Translations under genes and position numbers: made by a program | Source of the DNA: Deltaproteobacteria bacterium | GTDB lineage: Bacteria > Desulfobacterota > Syntrophia > Syntrophales > Smithellaceae | DNA: 64,000 nt | Assembly: GCA_022710585.1 (NCBI GenBank) | Contig: JAKLGV010000004.1 | Location: 122,448-186,447, forward strand | Direction of reading: 5' to 3' | Part shown: in pieces, positions 55,073-64,000 of the stretch | Layout: each line of letters starts with the position of its first letter | Position numbering within the stretch: the first letter of the stretch is position 1 | The notes under the pieces: model-generated | Told to the model about the DNA's origin: nothing | What the model saw: the letters and a program-made list of their open reading frames with translations, nothing else | Database searches by the model: none

Positions 55073-56263
55073 ATGAAAACCATAGCCGTCATTCCCGCGG
55101 GAGGCGCGGGGAAAAGATTAAAATCTCATGTGGCGAAGCAGTATCTGCTGCTCGACGGCGTGCCGGTGCTGGCGCACACACTTCGGGTATTCCAGAATTC
55201 AAAGGACATCGATGAAATCATTCTGGCGCTGCCTGAGGAGGATATTGTTCATATCCGACAGGAACTGGTTGAGAAATACGGTCTCACTAAAGTGACCCGG
55301 ACCGTCTCCGGCGGAAAAGAAAGGCAGGATTCCGTCCACAACTGCCTCAACGCGATTGAGGGGATTTGCGATGTGGTGGTTGTTCACGACGCCGTCCGGC
55401 CGTTCGTCACGGAAGAACTGATCGCGCGGGTGGTTGAAGCCGCCAGAGCCGAGGGCGCCGCTGTGGCCGGAGTCAGAATAAAAGACACCATCAAAAATGT
55501 TCGGGATGATGATACCATCGCGACGACCGTGCCGCGGGAAAATCTCTGGGCAGCCCAGACGCCGCAGGCCTTTCAGTATGAACTTCTGAAAGAAGCCTAC
55601 CGGGCCGCTGATCGGGAAAAATTTTACGGAACGGATGACGCTTCTTTAGTGGAGCGGCTGGGAAAGGAAATCAAAATGGTTGAAGGCGCATCTGAGAATT
55701 TGAAGATCACAACCAATGAAGATATGCGGATCGCCGGCGCGCTGATGAAAAACAGAATCCAGGGAAGCATGCGCAGCGGTTTCGGCTACGACAGCCACCG
55801 GTTTGCCGCGGACAGAAAACTGATTCTGGGCGGCGTCGAGATTCCCTTTGATAAAGGGCTGCAGGGGCATTCAGATGCCGACGTGCTTGTGCACGCGATT
55901 TGCGATGCGCTTTTGGGCGCCGCGGCAGCGGGCGATATCGGCAGGCATTTTCCGGACTCCAATTCGGAATATAAAAATATTTCCAGCCTGATTCTTCTGG
56001 AGAGAGTGAAAGCAATCATCGAAGAAAAAGGATTTTCGATCATTAATATCGACGCGACTGTCGTGTTGGAAACGCCGAAACTCGCGCCCCACGCCGATGC
56101 TATGGTTTCCAATATCGCCCGCGTTTTGAAGGTATCGAAAGACTGTGTGAATATCAAAGCCAAAACAAATGAAGGCATGGGATTTACCGGAAGAAACGAA
56201 GGGGTCGCGGTATTCGCCGTCACCGCTCTGACGGAAAGGAAAAATAACAATGCCCGGACCTAG
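55073..56263 (+). CDS. ispDF: Fused IspD-IspF, isoprenoid pathway enzyme
   Basis: One 396-residue protein carrying two non-consecutive steps of the methylerythritol pathway. Residues 1-228 are the IspD cytidylyltransferase ([38 protein letters not shown]). From about residue 232, [12 protein letters not shown] begins IspF with its zinc ligands in YDSH and in [11 protein letters not shown]. IspF ends with [17 protein letters not shown]. The fusion joins pathway steps 3 and 5, as in Campylobacter and some alphaproteobacteria. ATG 55073 is preferred over a TTG at 55070. It overlaps gltX by 14 bases. Confidence 0.95.
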   Translation: MKTIAVIPAGGAGKRLKSHVAKQYLLLDGVPVLAHTLRVFQNSKDIDEIILALPEEDIVHIRQELVEKYGLTKVTRTVSGGKERQDSVHNCLNAIEGICDVVVVHDAVRPFVTEELIARVVEAARAEGAAVAGVRIKDTIKNVRDDDTIATTVPRENLWAAQTPQAFQYELLKEAYRAADREKFYGTDDASLVERLGKEIKMVEGASENLKITTNEDMRIAGALMKNRIQGSMRSGFGYDSHRFAADRKLILGGVEIPFDKGLQGHSDADVLVHAICDALLGAAAAGDIGRHFPDSNSEYKNISSLILLERVKAIIEEKGFSIINIDATVVLETPKLAPHADAMVSNIARVLKVSKDCVNIKAKTNEGMGFTGRNEGVAVFAVTALTERKNNNART

Positions 56264-57686
56264 AGTGAGATTCGCACCTTCTCCGACCGGAGAGCTGCAC
56301 GTGGGCAACGCGCGCACAGCGCTGTTTAACTGGATGTTCGCCCGTCATCACGGCGGTCGTCTCATTTTGCGGATAGAAGACACGGACGAATCCCGCAGCG
56401 CTCTGTCTTATCAGCTCAACTTGTTTGATGATTTAAAATGGCTGGGACTGGATTGGGATGAGGGGCCAGATAAAGAAGGATTATATGGCTCTTACCGGCA
56501 GAGCGAACGCCTTGATATCTACAAAAATCATTTACAGAGATTGATTGATAGCGATCTTGTCTATCCCTGTTACTGCACGGAGGAAGAACTGGAGGAAGAG
56601 CGCCAGACGCTGATTTTGAGCAAACGCATGCCGCGATACATGGGCAAATGCCGGAACCTGACGCAGGAGCAGAAAAAACAAAAAGAAGACGAAGGAAAGA
56701 AACCTTCGTATCGCTTTAAGATTCATTCACAAACAATTGAATTTGAAGATTTAATCCGCGGCGCGATGAAGTTTGAAGCCGATGCCATCGGAGACTTTAT
56801 CGTTGTCCGCTCCAACGGGATGCCGGCCTATAATTTCGCGGTTGTCATTGACGATCATCTCATGAAAATCACCCATGTCATTCGCGGCGAAGATCATCTT
56901 TCCAATACCGCTTTGCAGATCATGCTTTACTGGGCGTTCGGATTCGAGCCGCCGACGTTCGCTCATCATTCTTTAATCCTCGGGAAAGACCGCGCCAAGC
57001 TGAGCAAACGGCACGGCTCCGTTTCCATCGGTGAATTCCGCAAACAGGGAATCCTGCCGGAAGCCATGATTAATTATCTGGGGCTTCTGGGAAGTTCCTT
57101 TTCTGATGTAAAGGAAGTCCTGTCCCGCGATGAGATGATTGCCGGCTTCTCCCTGGAGCGAGCATCGAAAAGCGGCGCCATCTTTGATGAAGAAAAGCTC
57201 CGCTGGATCAATGGTATTTACATCAGAAACAGCCAAACTGAAGATTTGGTGGAACGTCTGCGGCCGTTTCTGGCGCAGTCGGGCTATTCCGATGAAGTGA
57301 TCACATCGGATAAGTTCAAAAAGGTTATCGATCTTGTGAAGACGGATTTCACCACACTGGCCGAAATTGAAAATCACATTGATATATTTTTTGATGGCCG
57401 TTATCCAACGGCGCCCGAAGCCGTGGAACTTCTGTCAAAAGAAAACTCCCGCAATGTCAATCAAGCTTTTCTGGAATACTTGACCGGTAACGATGATGAA
57501 CCGAAAAAGCTCTATCCGGCCGCAATGAAATTTGTGAAGGAAAAAACCGGCGCGAAAGGGAAAGAATTATTTATGCCCGTGCGCGCTGCTCTGACCGGCA
57601 AAATCCATGGGCCGGAACTGGACAAGGTTTTCGCCATTCTGGGCAGAGAGGCCGCCATCACGAGATTAAAGCCTTTCAGCGGCTAA
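56250..57686 (+). CDS. gltX: Glutamyl-tRNA synthetase
   Basis: Charges tRNA-Glu, and possibly tRNA-Gln in organisms that use the amidotransferase route. The 478-residue class I enzyme has [21 protein letters not shown] with the HIGH-type HVGN (17-20), and KLSKRHG for the KMSKS loop near residue 250. The C-terminal helical anticodon-binding region is complete. Its 3' end overlaps the convergent DUF2784 gene by 4 bases. Confidence 0.96.
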   Translation: MPGPRVRFAPSPTGELHVGNARTALFNWMFARHHGGRLILRIEDTDESRSALSYQLNLFDDLKWLGLDWDEGPDKEGLYGSYRQSERLDIYKNHLQRLIDSDLVYPCYCTEEELEEERQTLILSKRMPRYMGKCRNLTQEQKKQKEDEGKKPSYRFKIHSQTIEFEDLIRGAMKFEADAIGDFIVVRSNGMPAYNFAVVIDDHLMKITHVIRGEDHLSNTALQIMLYWAFGFEPPTFAHHSLILGKDRAKLSKRHGSVSIGEFRKQGILPEAMINYLGLLGSSFSDVKEVLSRDEMIAGFSLERASKSGAIFDEEKLRWINGIYIRNSQTEDLVERLRPFLAQSGYSDEVITSDKFKKVIDLVKTDFTTLAEIENHIDIFFDGRYPTAPEAVELLSKENSRNVNQAFLEYLTGNDDEPKKLYPAAMKFVKEKTGAKGKELFMPVRAALTGKIHGPELDKVFAILGREAAITRLKPFSG

Positions 57687-58048
57687 GCGCCTCGCCGGTG
57701 CTTCCTGATCGCCATCACATAAAAAATAACATTGATAATGATGACCAGTCCGCCCAGAACCTTTTGGATCGAAGGCGTCAGCGTCTCCGGGTAGATGACC
57801 GGAATCAGATAGCGGACCACAAAATCTCCGCCATAGGAAGCTTCTCCGGCCAGTTCCCGAAAATGATTTTCCAGCGGGGTCAGCGGACAGACCCAGCTGA
57901 AAAATTCCACCACAGCGCCCCAGACGGCCGCCGGCAGATGCAGGAAAGCCATCTTTGGCCGGCGAATCACCAGCAGGCCGCCGAAGACGACAAATGCGAT
58001 AAATAGAAAATGAATGACCACAATCGCGTTGGCAATGATCGTGTTCAC
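57683..58048 (-). CDS. DUF2784 membrane protein
   Basis: A 121-residue protein with about three to four hydrophobic helices and the family landmarks VIHFLFIAFVVFGGLL, WGAVVEFFSWVCPLTPLEN and GDFVVRYLIPVIYP. Function of the family is unknown. It begins 15 bases after the carboxyltransferase gene and is probably its downstream partner in a transcript. Confidence 0.85.
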   Translation of the reverse strand: MNTIIANAIVVIHFLFIAFVVFGGLLVIRRPKMAFLHLPAAVWGAVVEFFSWVCPLTPLENHFRELAGEASYGGDFVVRYLIPVIYPETLTPSIQKVLGGLVIIINVIFYVMAIRKHRRGA

Positions 58049-58063
58049 GTCCGCATCACCATC

Positions 58064-59635
58064 CTACAGAGGAATGTTGGTGTGTTTTTTAGAAACACGT
58101 GAAAGCTTCTTGTCCTTCAGGGCGTCCAGAACCGTAATAATGCGTTTCCTGGTATCCCGCGGGGCGATGATTTCTTCAATGATGCCCAGCGACGCCGCGA
58201 AATAAGGATTGTTGAATTTCTCTTCATACGCCGCGGCCAGCTCTGCGCGCTTCGCCGCCGGATCTTCCGCCTTGGAAATTTCACTGCGATAAATGATGTT
58301 GCACGCGCCGTCCGCGCCCATCACGGCGATTTCCGCGGTCGGCCAGGCCATTACGTAATCGGCGCCCAGCTGCTTACTGCACATGCCCAGATACGCGCCG
58401 CCGTAAGCTTTTCTCGTGATGACCGTGATTTTCGGCACGGTCGATTCCGAATAGGCGTGCAGAAGCTTCGCCCCGTGGCGAATGATGCCCGCCCATTCCT
58501 GTGTGGTGCCCGGCATATAGCCGGGAACATCCGTGAAAGTCAGAATCGGAATATTGAAAGCGTCGCAGAAGCGGATGAAACGCGACGCCTTGTCGGAAGC
58601 GTTCACATCGAGAACGCCCGCGTAAAAACGGGGATTATTGGCAATGACGCCCACCGTTTTCCCCATCATGCGGATAAAAGCGGTCACGATATTTTGCGCC
58701 CAGAGTTCATGCGTTTCAAACATTTCATTGTTGTCGGCGACGGATTTGATGATTTTTTTCATGTCGTAGGCGCGGTTGCTTTTGTCGGGGATAAACGTGT
58801 CCAGATCCGTGCAGAGCCTGTCGGGGCTGTCGCTGCTCTCGGACAGGGGCAGAGGATTGTCGCAGCAGTCCGGCAGATAGGAAAGCAGCTTTTTAATCTT
58901 CTCGATGCAGTCGGCGTCGCTTTCGGTCACCACATGACAGACGCCGCTTTTCGAGGCGTGCGCCACAGCGCCTCCCAAATCCTCATGGGAAACTTCTTCG
59001 CCGATCACCGCCTTCACCACATCCGGGCCGGTGATATACATATAGCTGCTGTTTTTCACCATGAAAATCCAGTCGGCGAGGGCAGGGGAGTAAACCGCGC
59101 CACCGGCGGTGGGCCCCATAATCGCGTGAATTTGCGGAATATAGCCGGAGCAAATCGTGTTGCGGTAGAAAATCCCGCCGTAGCCTTCCAGCGAATGAAC
59201 GCCTTCCTGAATGCGAGCGCCGCCGGAATCATTCAGCGACACGAATGGTTTTCGAGCGTCGAGGGCCATATCCATCACTTTCCAGATTTTCTTCGCGTGC
59301 ATTTCACCCAGAGAGCCGCCGGCTGACGTGAAATCCTGAGCCGCGACAAACACCACCCGTCCGTTGACGTTTCCAAATCCAGTAATCACGCCGTCGGACG
59401 CAATTTCTTTTTTATCCAATCCGAAGAGGGTCGAGCGGTGCTGGACAAAAAGCTGAACTTCCTGAAAAGTTCCTTCGTCAAAAAACAAGTCAATTCTTTC
59501 GCGGGCGGTGAGCTTCTTTGCTTCATGCTGCTTTGCGATCTGCTTTTCCCCGCCCATTAGCTTTAAAGCCTGGCTTTTTGTTTCAAAGTCTTTAATTTTA
59601 CCCTGCGTTGTGTCTTTCCGTATTTCGTCACTCAT
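58064..59635 (-). CDS. Acyl-CoA carboxyltransferase (propionyl-/methylmalonyl-CoA type)
   Basis: A 523-residue carboxyltransferase of the PccB/MmdA family, which moves CO2 between biotin and an acyl-CoA. The two crotonase-like halves are complete: LTARERIDLFFDEGTF, QDFTSAGGSLGEMHAKKI and GPTAGGAVYSPALAD in the first, GGAYLGMCSKQLGAD and PTAEIAVMGADGA in the second. There is no biotin-carrier or membrane decarboxylase subunit nearby, so whether it carboxylates or decarboxylates is unclear. Start 59635 is chosen because AAAGGA stands 8 bases upstream; the frame opens at 59644. Confidence 0.93.
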   Translation of the reverse strand: MSDEIRKDTTQGKIKDFETKSQALKLMGGEKQIAKQHEAKKLTARERIDLFFDEGTFQEVQLFVQHRSTLFGLDKKEIASDGVITGFGNVNGRVVFVAAQDFTSAGGSLGEMHAKKIWKVMDMALDARKPFVSLNDSGGARIQEGVHSLEGYGGIFYRNTICSGYIPQIHAIMGPTAGGAVYSPALADWIFMVKNSSYMYITGPDVVKAVIGEEVSHEDLGGAVAHASKSGVCHVVTESDADCIEKIKKLLSYLPDCCDNPLPLSESSDSPDRLCTDLDTFIPDKSNRAYDMKKIIKSVADNNEMFETHELWAQNIVTAFIRMMGKTVGVIANNPRFYAGVLDVNASDKASRFIRFCDAFNIPILTFTDVPGYMPGTTQEWAGIIRHGAKLLHAYSESTVPKITVITRKAYGGAYLGMCSKQLGADYVMAWPTAEIAVMGADGACNIIYRSEISKAEDPAAKRAELAAAYEEKFNNPYFAASLGIIEEIIAPRDTRKRIITVLDALKDKKLSRVSKKHTNIPL

Positions 59636-59854
59636 AAATTCCATCCTTTTGAATTAAAATAATAAGAGCATCAAGCCGCAATGATGAATGTTTCCCATTC
59701 GAAACAGGCGGCGCAAGCCTAACTTTTTTCGTCAAAGCTGGCAAGCAGAAAAGAATCCTGAAGTGCGAAAATATGTATCGGGCAACCTTTTCTTTATGCC
59801 GCAATTATCCCGCTCTTCAGAATGAAAACGCTGTCTGTTCCGGGCAAGATTCTA

Positions 59855-59883
59855 TTGACATGACACCGGGCTTTCCCTATACT
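59855..59883 (+). promoter_or_regulatory. Strong sigma-70 promoter for the acyl-CoA synthetase gene
   Basis: TTGACA (59855-59860), exactly 17 bases, TATACT (59878-59883). Expected transcript start near 59890, giving a leader of about 53 bases. Confidence 0.75.
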
Positions 59884-59942
59884 TCGAACAAGCATTGGAT
59901 AGGCATTCATCCAATATTTATCAACTTATTCTGGAGGTTATT

Positions 59943-62045
59943 GTGGAAAAGCTATTTTATCCGGAATCCATTGCTATCATCGGCCTGTCGTCCAAGCCCA
60001 GCAACATTCCCAGGATTGTTCTGGAAAACCTGATTCGCTGGGGATACCGGGGGCGAATCTTCGGCATCAATCCGCGCTCAAAGGACTCGCACGTGGACGG
60101 CATTAAGATGTATAAGGAAGTGGGCGACTTGCCCGTGGTTCCGGATCTTGTTTATATTCTTGTGCCGGCTCGATTAATTCCGGATATCATTGAATCATGT
60201 GGCAAAGCCGGAGTTAATAGACTGGCGATTCCCTCCGGCGGATTCAATGAACTGGGCGAAGAAGGCAAAAAACTCTCCGAGCTTATTTTACAAAAAGCGA
60301 GACAATACGGCATCCGTTTTGTCGGACCCAACGGCGTCACGGTTGCCAATACGGCCAACGGCCTTTGTCTGCCGTTTGTTCCTTCCTACAGCCCTCCGAA
60401 AGGCGGATTGTCCATCATTTCCCAGAGCGGCGGCGTCGGTTTGATGCTCTGGAATCTAATGACAGATGACAACGTCGGCATGGCGAAATTTGCCAGCATC
60501 GGCAATAAACTGGATCTGGATGAAGTTGATTTTCTGGAATATTTCGGACGCGATCCCGAAACAAAAGTAATTGGCATGTATCTCGAAAGCATTCCCCGGG
60601 GCGATCGCCTGATGGAAGCCGTGTCTAAAATCGACAAGCCGGTCATTGTCCTGAAATCCAACACCACGTCGGCGGGCCGGAAAGCGGCGATGAGCCATAC
60701 CGCCGCGCTCGCGAACAATGAAGATATCATCGACGCCGCCTTTGAGCGTTCGGGCATTATACGCATCCATCACTTCAATGATTTTATTTCCATCGCTAAG
60801 GCTTTTGAATTGCCGCCCATGCGCGGCAACCGGATGATGGTGATGTCGCCTGCCGGTGGGTTCACGGTGATGATGGCCGATCTTTGTGAAGAATGCGGAT
60901 TCGAATTTGCAGATCCCGGCGCCGCTTTCTATGACGAACTCAAGAATTCTTCCAACGCCGGCGTGATTAATTTCTCCAATCCGCTGGACATGGGCGATAT
61001 ATACGATATGAGCGCGTATCCCCAGATTTTCTTTTCGGTGATGCACAACGAAAACGTGGACGGCGCCGTCTATGTGACGCAGTGGCCGGAAATGCCGCGC
61101 GGCGAAGACGTTTTCTACAAGATGTTTCACACCGATTTATCCAAGGAGGTGGCCGGAACGATTTTATCGTCGGGCAAGCCGCTGGGCGTTTGCCTGTTTG
61201 GCCTTTCCGCGACGATCTCCCGCATCAAGCAGAATCTGGACTACCCGATTTTCAACAACGCCGGCGAAATGATCCGGGCCTTCAAGAAGCAGTGCGATTA
61301 TTACGCGAAGAAAGCGGCAGGCGCACCGGTTTATCAATTGCCCGAAAACATCGACATCGGAGCCGCTGAAAAATGGATTAAGAATCATCCCGGCATCACA
61401 GGCGAAGAATCTCTGGAACTGCTGCGGCACTTCGGCATTGACATCGCTCAATCGGCCTTGGCCAAAGACAGCAAAGAAGCTGTGGTGCTGGCCGATCAAA
61501 TCGGCTATCCTGTTGTGATGAAAATTGTCTCCCTCGACGCGATTCATAAATCCGAAGCCGGAGGCGTGATTACAGGAATTCGGAATGCCGGAGAGGTGAA
61601 CGGGGCATTCGAAAAAATCAAAAGCAATCTTTTTCGGTATAAGGCAGACGCCGAATTTCAGGGCGTGCGCGTGATGAAGCAGGCCGCGGACGGCTACGAC
61701 ATGTTTATCGGTGGAAAATTGGATGAGTCCTTCGGGCCGGTTGTCTTCTTCGGCTATGGCGGGATTTACATCGAAGTTTTCAACGACACGGCCAGTGTAC
61801 TTTGTCCGGCCGATCAAAATGAAATTGAAACCAGGGTGAGGAAACTGAAATCCTTTAAGATTCTGCAGGGCGCGAGAGGGAAGGACGCCGGCGACATTCA
61901 GGGATATGTGCAAATGATTGAAAGAGTCACGCATCTGCTGCGGCAGTTTCCGCAAATTCGCGAGCTGGATATCAATCCTGTTCGGGTCCTAGCCGACGGC
62001 TCCGGAGTGGTGGCGCTGGACGCGCGGGTCAGAATCGAAGCCTGA
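59943..62045 (+). CDS. ADP-forming acyl-CoA synthetase (acetate-CoA ligase family)
   Basis: Forms ATP from an acyl-CoA, ADP and phosphate (or the reverse), a common energy-saving step in fermenting and syntrophic anaerobes. The GTG at 59943 is preferred because GGAGG stands 5 bases upstream; it gives 700 residues. The order is a CoA-binding Rossmann domain (YPESIAIIGLSSKPSNIPRIV), succinyl-CoA-ligase-like domains with the catalytic His in GRKAAMSHTAALANN, and a C-terminal ATP-grasp domain (from about residue 470: YPVVMKIVSLDAIHKSEAGGV, ELDINPVRV). All parts are in one chain, as in type-I fused enzymes. The acyl group used is not known. Confidence 0.92.
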   Translation: MEKLFYPESIAIIGLSSKPSNIPRIVLENLIRWGYRGRIFGINPRSKDSHVDGIKMYKEVGDLPVVPDLVYILVPARLIPDIIESCGKAGVNRLAIPSGGFNELGEEGKKLSELILQKARQYGIRFVGPNGVTVANTANGLCLPFVPSYSPPKGGLSIISQSGGVGLMLWNLMTDDNVGMAKFASIGNKLDLDEVDFLEYFGRDPETKVIGMYLESIPRGDRLMEAVSKIDKPVIVLKSNTTSAGRKAAMSHTAALANNEDIIDAAFERSGIIRIHHFNDFISIAKAFELPPMRGNRMMVMSPAGGFTVMMADLCEECGFEFADPGAAFYDELKNSSNAGVINFSNPLDMGDIYDMSAYPQIFFSVMHNENVDGAVYVTQWPEMPRGEDVFYKMFHTDLSKEVAGTILSSGKPLGVCLFGLSATISRIKQNLDYPIFNNAGEMIRAFKKQCDYYAKKAAGAPVYQLPENIDIGAAEKWIKNHPGITGEESLELLRHFGIDIAQSALAKDSKEAVVLADQIGYPVVMKIVSLDAIHKSEAGGVITGIRNAGEVNGAFEKIKSNLFRYKADAEFQGVRVMKQAADGYDMFIGGKLDESFGPVVFFGYGGIYIEVFNDTASVLCPADQNEIETRVRKLKSFKILQGARGKDAGDIQGYVQMIERVTHLLRQFPQIRELDINPVRVLADGSGVVALDARVRIEA

Positions 62046-62803
62046 TGTTGAATTCGGGAATAGTGATGCGCAATTTTAAATTGACGGTTGAATATGACGG
62101 TTCCGCCTATTGCGGCTGGCAGAGGCAGGACAACGGCGTTTCCATTCAACAGGTTCTCGAAGAAGCCATTGAAAAAATAACCGGCCGGAAAGTCTCCTTG
62201 ATCGGCTCCGGACGAACCGATGCCGGCGTCCACGCCTTGAATCAGGTTGGCAGTTTCAGATGCGACACAAAGTTGCCGGTCGACAAAATCTTCCTGGGAG
62301 TGAACAGTGTGCTGCCGCCGGATATTGTTGTCAAAAAGTTGGAAGAAAGAGCGGACGACTTCCACGCTTTGCGCGACGCCAAAAGTAAAATCTATGTCTA
62401 TAAAATATTCAACCAGAAGCTGCGTCCGGCGCTGGGACGCCATTACTTCTGGCATGTGCGTTATCCGCTGGACATCGCGAAAATGAAAAAGGCGGCGAAA
62501 TATCTGCCGGGCACGCACGATTTTTCATGCTTCTGCGCCACCGGAACGGATGTCAAAGACCGTGTGCGCACCATTGTCGGTATCGAAATCAAAACTCCGG
62601 AAGATGGCCTGATCGAAATTAAAGTGGAATCTCACGGCTTTTTAAAATATATGGTCAGGAACATTGTCGGCACTTTAGTGGAAGTGGGCCGCGGCAAACG
62701 CGAACCGGAAGAAATGAAAACAATCATTGAATCTAAAAATAGAAACATCGCGGGAGCTACAGCGCCGGCCTGTGGCTTATTCCTGAAGGAGGTTAAATAC
62801 TGA
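62045..62803 (+). CDS. truA: tRNA pseudouridine(38-40) synthase
   Basis: Makes pseudouridine at positions 38-40 of many tRNAs. The protein is 252 residues from 62045, or 245 from ATG 62066, which gives MRNFKLTVEYDGSAYCGWQRQ. The catalytic Asp is in SGRTDAGVHA (residue 59 of the longer form). HDFSCFCATG and KYMVRNIVGTLVEVGRG are further family motifs. The start at 62045 overlaps the stop of the acyl-CoA synthetase gene. Confidence 0.95.
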   Translation: MLNSGIVMRNFKLTVEYDGSAYCGWQRQDNGVSIQQVLEEAIEKITGRKVSLIGSGRTDAGVHALNQVGSFRCDTKLPVDKIFLGVNSVLPPDIVVKKLEERADDFHALRDAKSKIYVYKIFNQKLRPALGRHYFWHVRYPLDIAKMKKAAKYLPGTHDFSCFCATGTDVKDRVRTIVGIEIKTPEDGLIEIKVESHGFLKYMVRNIVGTLVEVGRGKREPEEMKTIIESKNRNIAGATAPACGLFLKEVKY

Positions 62804-62805
62804 AC

Positions 62806-63708
62806 GTGAAAATACTGCTGCTGGGACACAAGGGAATGCTGGGGAGTGATCTGATGACGAGACTTTCCGCGGACCATCAAGTGATAGGAATGGATAAGGA
62901 AGAAATTGACATTGTCTCTCCTCATGAATGCCAAAACGCCATTAGCGAAACGGCGCCTGATATCGTCATCAACGCCGCTGCCTATACAAACGTCGACGAC
63001 TGCGAAACGGACAGGGAAGGCTGCTTTGCCGTGAATGCCGAAGCGGTTAAAAATATCGCTGAAGCCTGCCGCAACATGAAAATTTGGATTATCCATTTCA
63101 GCACCGACTATGTATTTGACGGCACAGCCCGGGAGCCTTATCATGAAGACGCTCCGTGCAATCCGATCAATGTTTATGGAGAATCGAAACTGGCGGGCGA
63201 ACGCTATCTACAAAACCTTTCCGACAACTACACGCTGATTCGCACCTCCTGGCTTTACGGCCTCAACGGCAAAAACTTTGTCAGGGCCATCCTGGAAAAG
63301 GCCGAGGCGAAAAATTATATTGATGTAACAATGGCCAAAACAAACGCGAAAGCGGATGGGCCGTCAACCCTTTCCGTCGTGGATGATCAGATCGGTTCGC
63401 CGACCTACACGAAAGATCTGGCCGCGGCGACAGCCCTGCTGATTGATAAGAACGCGCGGGGAATTTTTCATGTCACCAACCGGGGGAGCTGCACCTGGCA
63501 TCAGTTCGCCGTCAAGATTCTGCAGGAAGCCGGCTTTGATAAAATCGTTGTGGAACCGATTAAATCATCCGATTTGAAAAGACCGGCTATGCGTCCCGCA
63601 TACGGCATATTAAGTACGCAGAAGTTTATTCATACGACGGGGAAGGCCACGCAGCCGTGGCAGTTGGCGCTTCAGAATTATCTGGAGAGCTGCAAAATGC
63701 ACAATTAG
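62806..63708 (+). CDS. rfbD: dTDP-4-dehydrorhamnose reductase
   Basis: Last step of dTDP-L-rhamnose synthesis for O-antigen or other surface sugars. The 300-residue SDR protein begins at a GTG (MKILLLGHKGMLGSDL) with the nucleotide-binding GHKGMLG, then STDYVFDG, NVYGESKLAGE with the Tyr-x3-Lys pair, and SWLYGLNGKNFV. AGGAGG lies 13 bases upstream, rather far. A segment of about 20 residues near 170-190 (MAKTNAKADGPST) interrupts the region before VVDDQIGSPTY, where relatives are shorter. No rfbA, rfbB or rfbC is in view. The insertion sequence begins just after it. Confidence 0.9.
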   Translation: MKILLLGHKGMLGSDLMTRLSADHQVIGMDKEEIDIVSPHECQNAISETAPDIVINAAAYTNVDDCETDREGCFAVNAEAVKNIAEACRNMKIWIIHFSTDYVFDGTAREPYHEDAPCNPINVYGESKLAGERYLQNLSDNYTLIRTSWLYGLNGKNFVRAILEKAEAKNYIDVTMAKTNAKADGPSTLSVVDDQIGSPTYTKDLAAATALLIDKNARGIFHVTNRGSCTWHQFAVKILQEAGFDKIVVEPIKSSDLKRPAMRPAYGILSTQKFIHTTGKATQPWQLALQNYLESCKMHN

Positions 63709-63755
63709 AAGGGAGTCAGCGCAGGAAAAACCAATTTTCCACGGCCGGTTTGCCT

Positions 63756-63830
63756 CGTTGCCTCATTAATAAATGTTACCGAAAGAAGAGCGAGTGGAGA
63801 GAACGTTGCCTCATAAAAGATGTTACCGAA
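63756..63830. repeat. Paired subterminal repeats of an insertion-sequence end
   Basis: CGTTGCCTCATTAATAAATG plus TTACCGAA (63756-63783) recurs 48 bases on as CGTTGCCTCATAAAAGATGT plus TACCGAA (63804-63830). The two copies differ by one base of length and few substitutions. Their position next to a transposase end fits transposase-binding sites at an IS terminus. The exact tip of the element was not determined. Confidence 0.7.
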
Positions 63831-64000
63831 GCCGGGTAATCTTTTTGAGCTTCATTTGTATCATAGTGTTTAACTCAAAAGGGTTCAGGATTTCAAGTTG
63901 TTTTGTGAGAGCAAGTTTGACCGATTGATCGATGTATTTTGATTCCATGATTCTTTGATAAGGTGTTTTGGGTTGATCATGTTTTTTGATCGTTTTAGAG
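63823..64000 (-). mobile_element. Insertion sequence: C-terminus of a DDE (rve-type) transposase, cut by window edge
   Basis: The minus strand encodes 59 residues up to a TAA at 63823-63825, including KKHDQPKTPYQRIMES and LEILNPFELNTMIQMKLKK. This is the typical C-terminal tail of integrase-core (rve) transposases of IS21/IS481-like elements, after the catalytic domain. The catalytic part lies outside the window. The stop codon falls within the second subterminal repeat. Confidence 0.75.

Noticed and set aside
63756..63830. Two similar repeats resembling a minimal CRISPR array
   Set aside because: Only two copies, with a 20-base gap, next to a transposase end; they fit IS subterminal repeats.

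Overview
The window looks like chromosomal backbone from an anaerobic deltaproteobacterial-type bacterium, most like the Syntrophus/Smithella group (Syntrophia). This is an inference from gene content: an ADP-forming acyl-CoA synthetase divergent from a biotin-enzyme-type carboxyltransferase, a CarD regulator followed by a PIN/TRAM protein, xerC-hslV-hslU, and an ExeA-type ATPase. Genes are dense on both strands. I see no rRNA, CRISPR array or prophage. One insertion sequence enters at the right edge.

Layout. 1-1283 (minus): the start of an ExeA/GspA-type AAA+ ATPase running off the left edge, behind a helix-turn-helix protein. 1526-5411 (minus): an ABC-2 type exporter and an anchored transglutaminase. 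5656-18827 (plus): phosphatidylethanolamine synthesis (psd, pssA), rsmD, coaD, a PurF-like protein without a glutaminase site, ispG, proS, a Rel/SpoT enzyme, a cell-wall amidase, rph, rdgB, tRNA-Pro, a metallo-beta-lactamase-fold protein and galE. 18973-24874 (minus): phosphohexomutase, HAD phosphatase, Nudix hydrolase, YheT-like hydrolase, tRNA-Met and an exported FG-GAP repeat protein. 25055-29924: purB, nadB (minus), tsaD and rsmA.

30069-31928 (minus) holds two secreted proteins of a family I cannot name. They share an export/tag region and a repeat domain, and the two-repeat member is broken by a frameshift in an A run. 32542-45695 (plus) is a 13 kb run of tightly packed genes: bifunctional nuclease, xerC, hslV, hslU, argB-argD-argF-argG-argH, a small lipoprotein, dapA, dapB, folK, a metal-binding-type small protein, a transaldolase and pgsA. 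tRNA-Gly and tRNA-Cys follow. 46102-49111 (minus): a YgiQ-type radical SAM protein, a b561-like membrane protein and a metallo-beta-lactamase-fold hydrolase. 49257-51717: copper export (copZ-copA). 51785-52924 (minus): an RCC1-repeat lipoprotein. 53265-57686: carD, PIN/TRAM, a fused ispDF and gltX, an order resembling the yacL-ispD-ispF-gltX order of Bacillus. 57683-63708: DUF2784, a carboxyltransferase (minus), then the acyl-CoA synthetase, truA and rfbD (plus). 63756-64000: an insertion-sequence end with paired subterminal repeats and the C-terminus of its transposase.

Together these genes cover core metabolism: isoprenoid precursors (ispG, ispDF), the second half of arginine synthesis, lysine/peptidoglycan precursors, purine and NAD synthesis, envelope lipids, protein quality control and stringent response. 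The best candidates for undescribed biology are the PurF-like protein with its glutaminase site lost and the pair of secreted repeat proteins.
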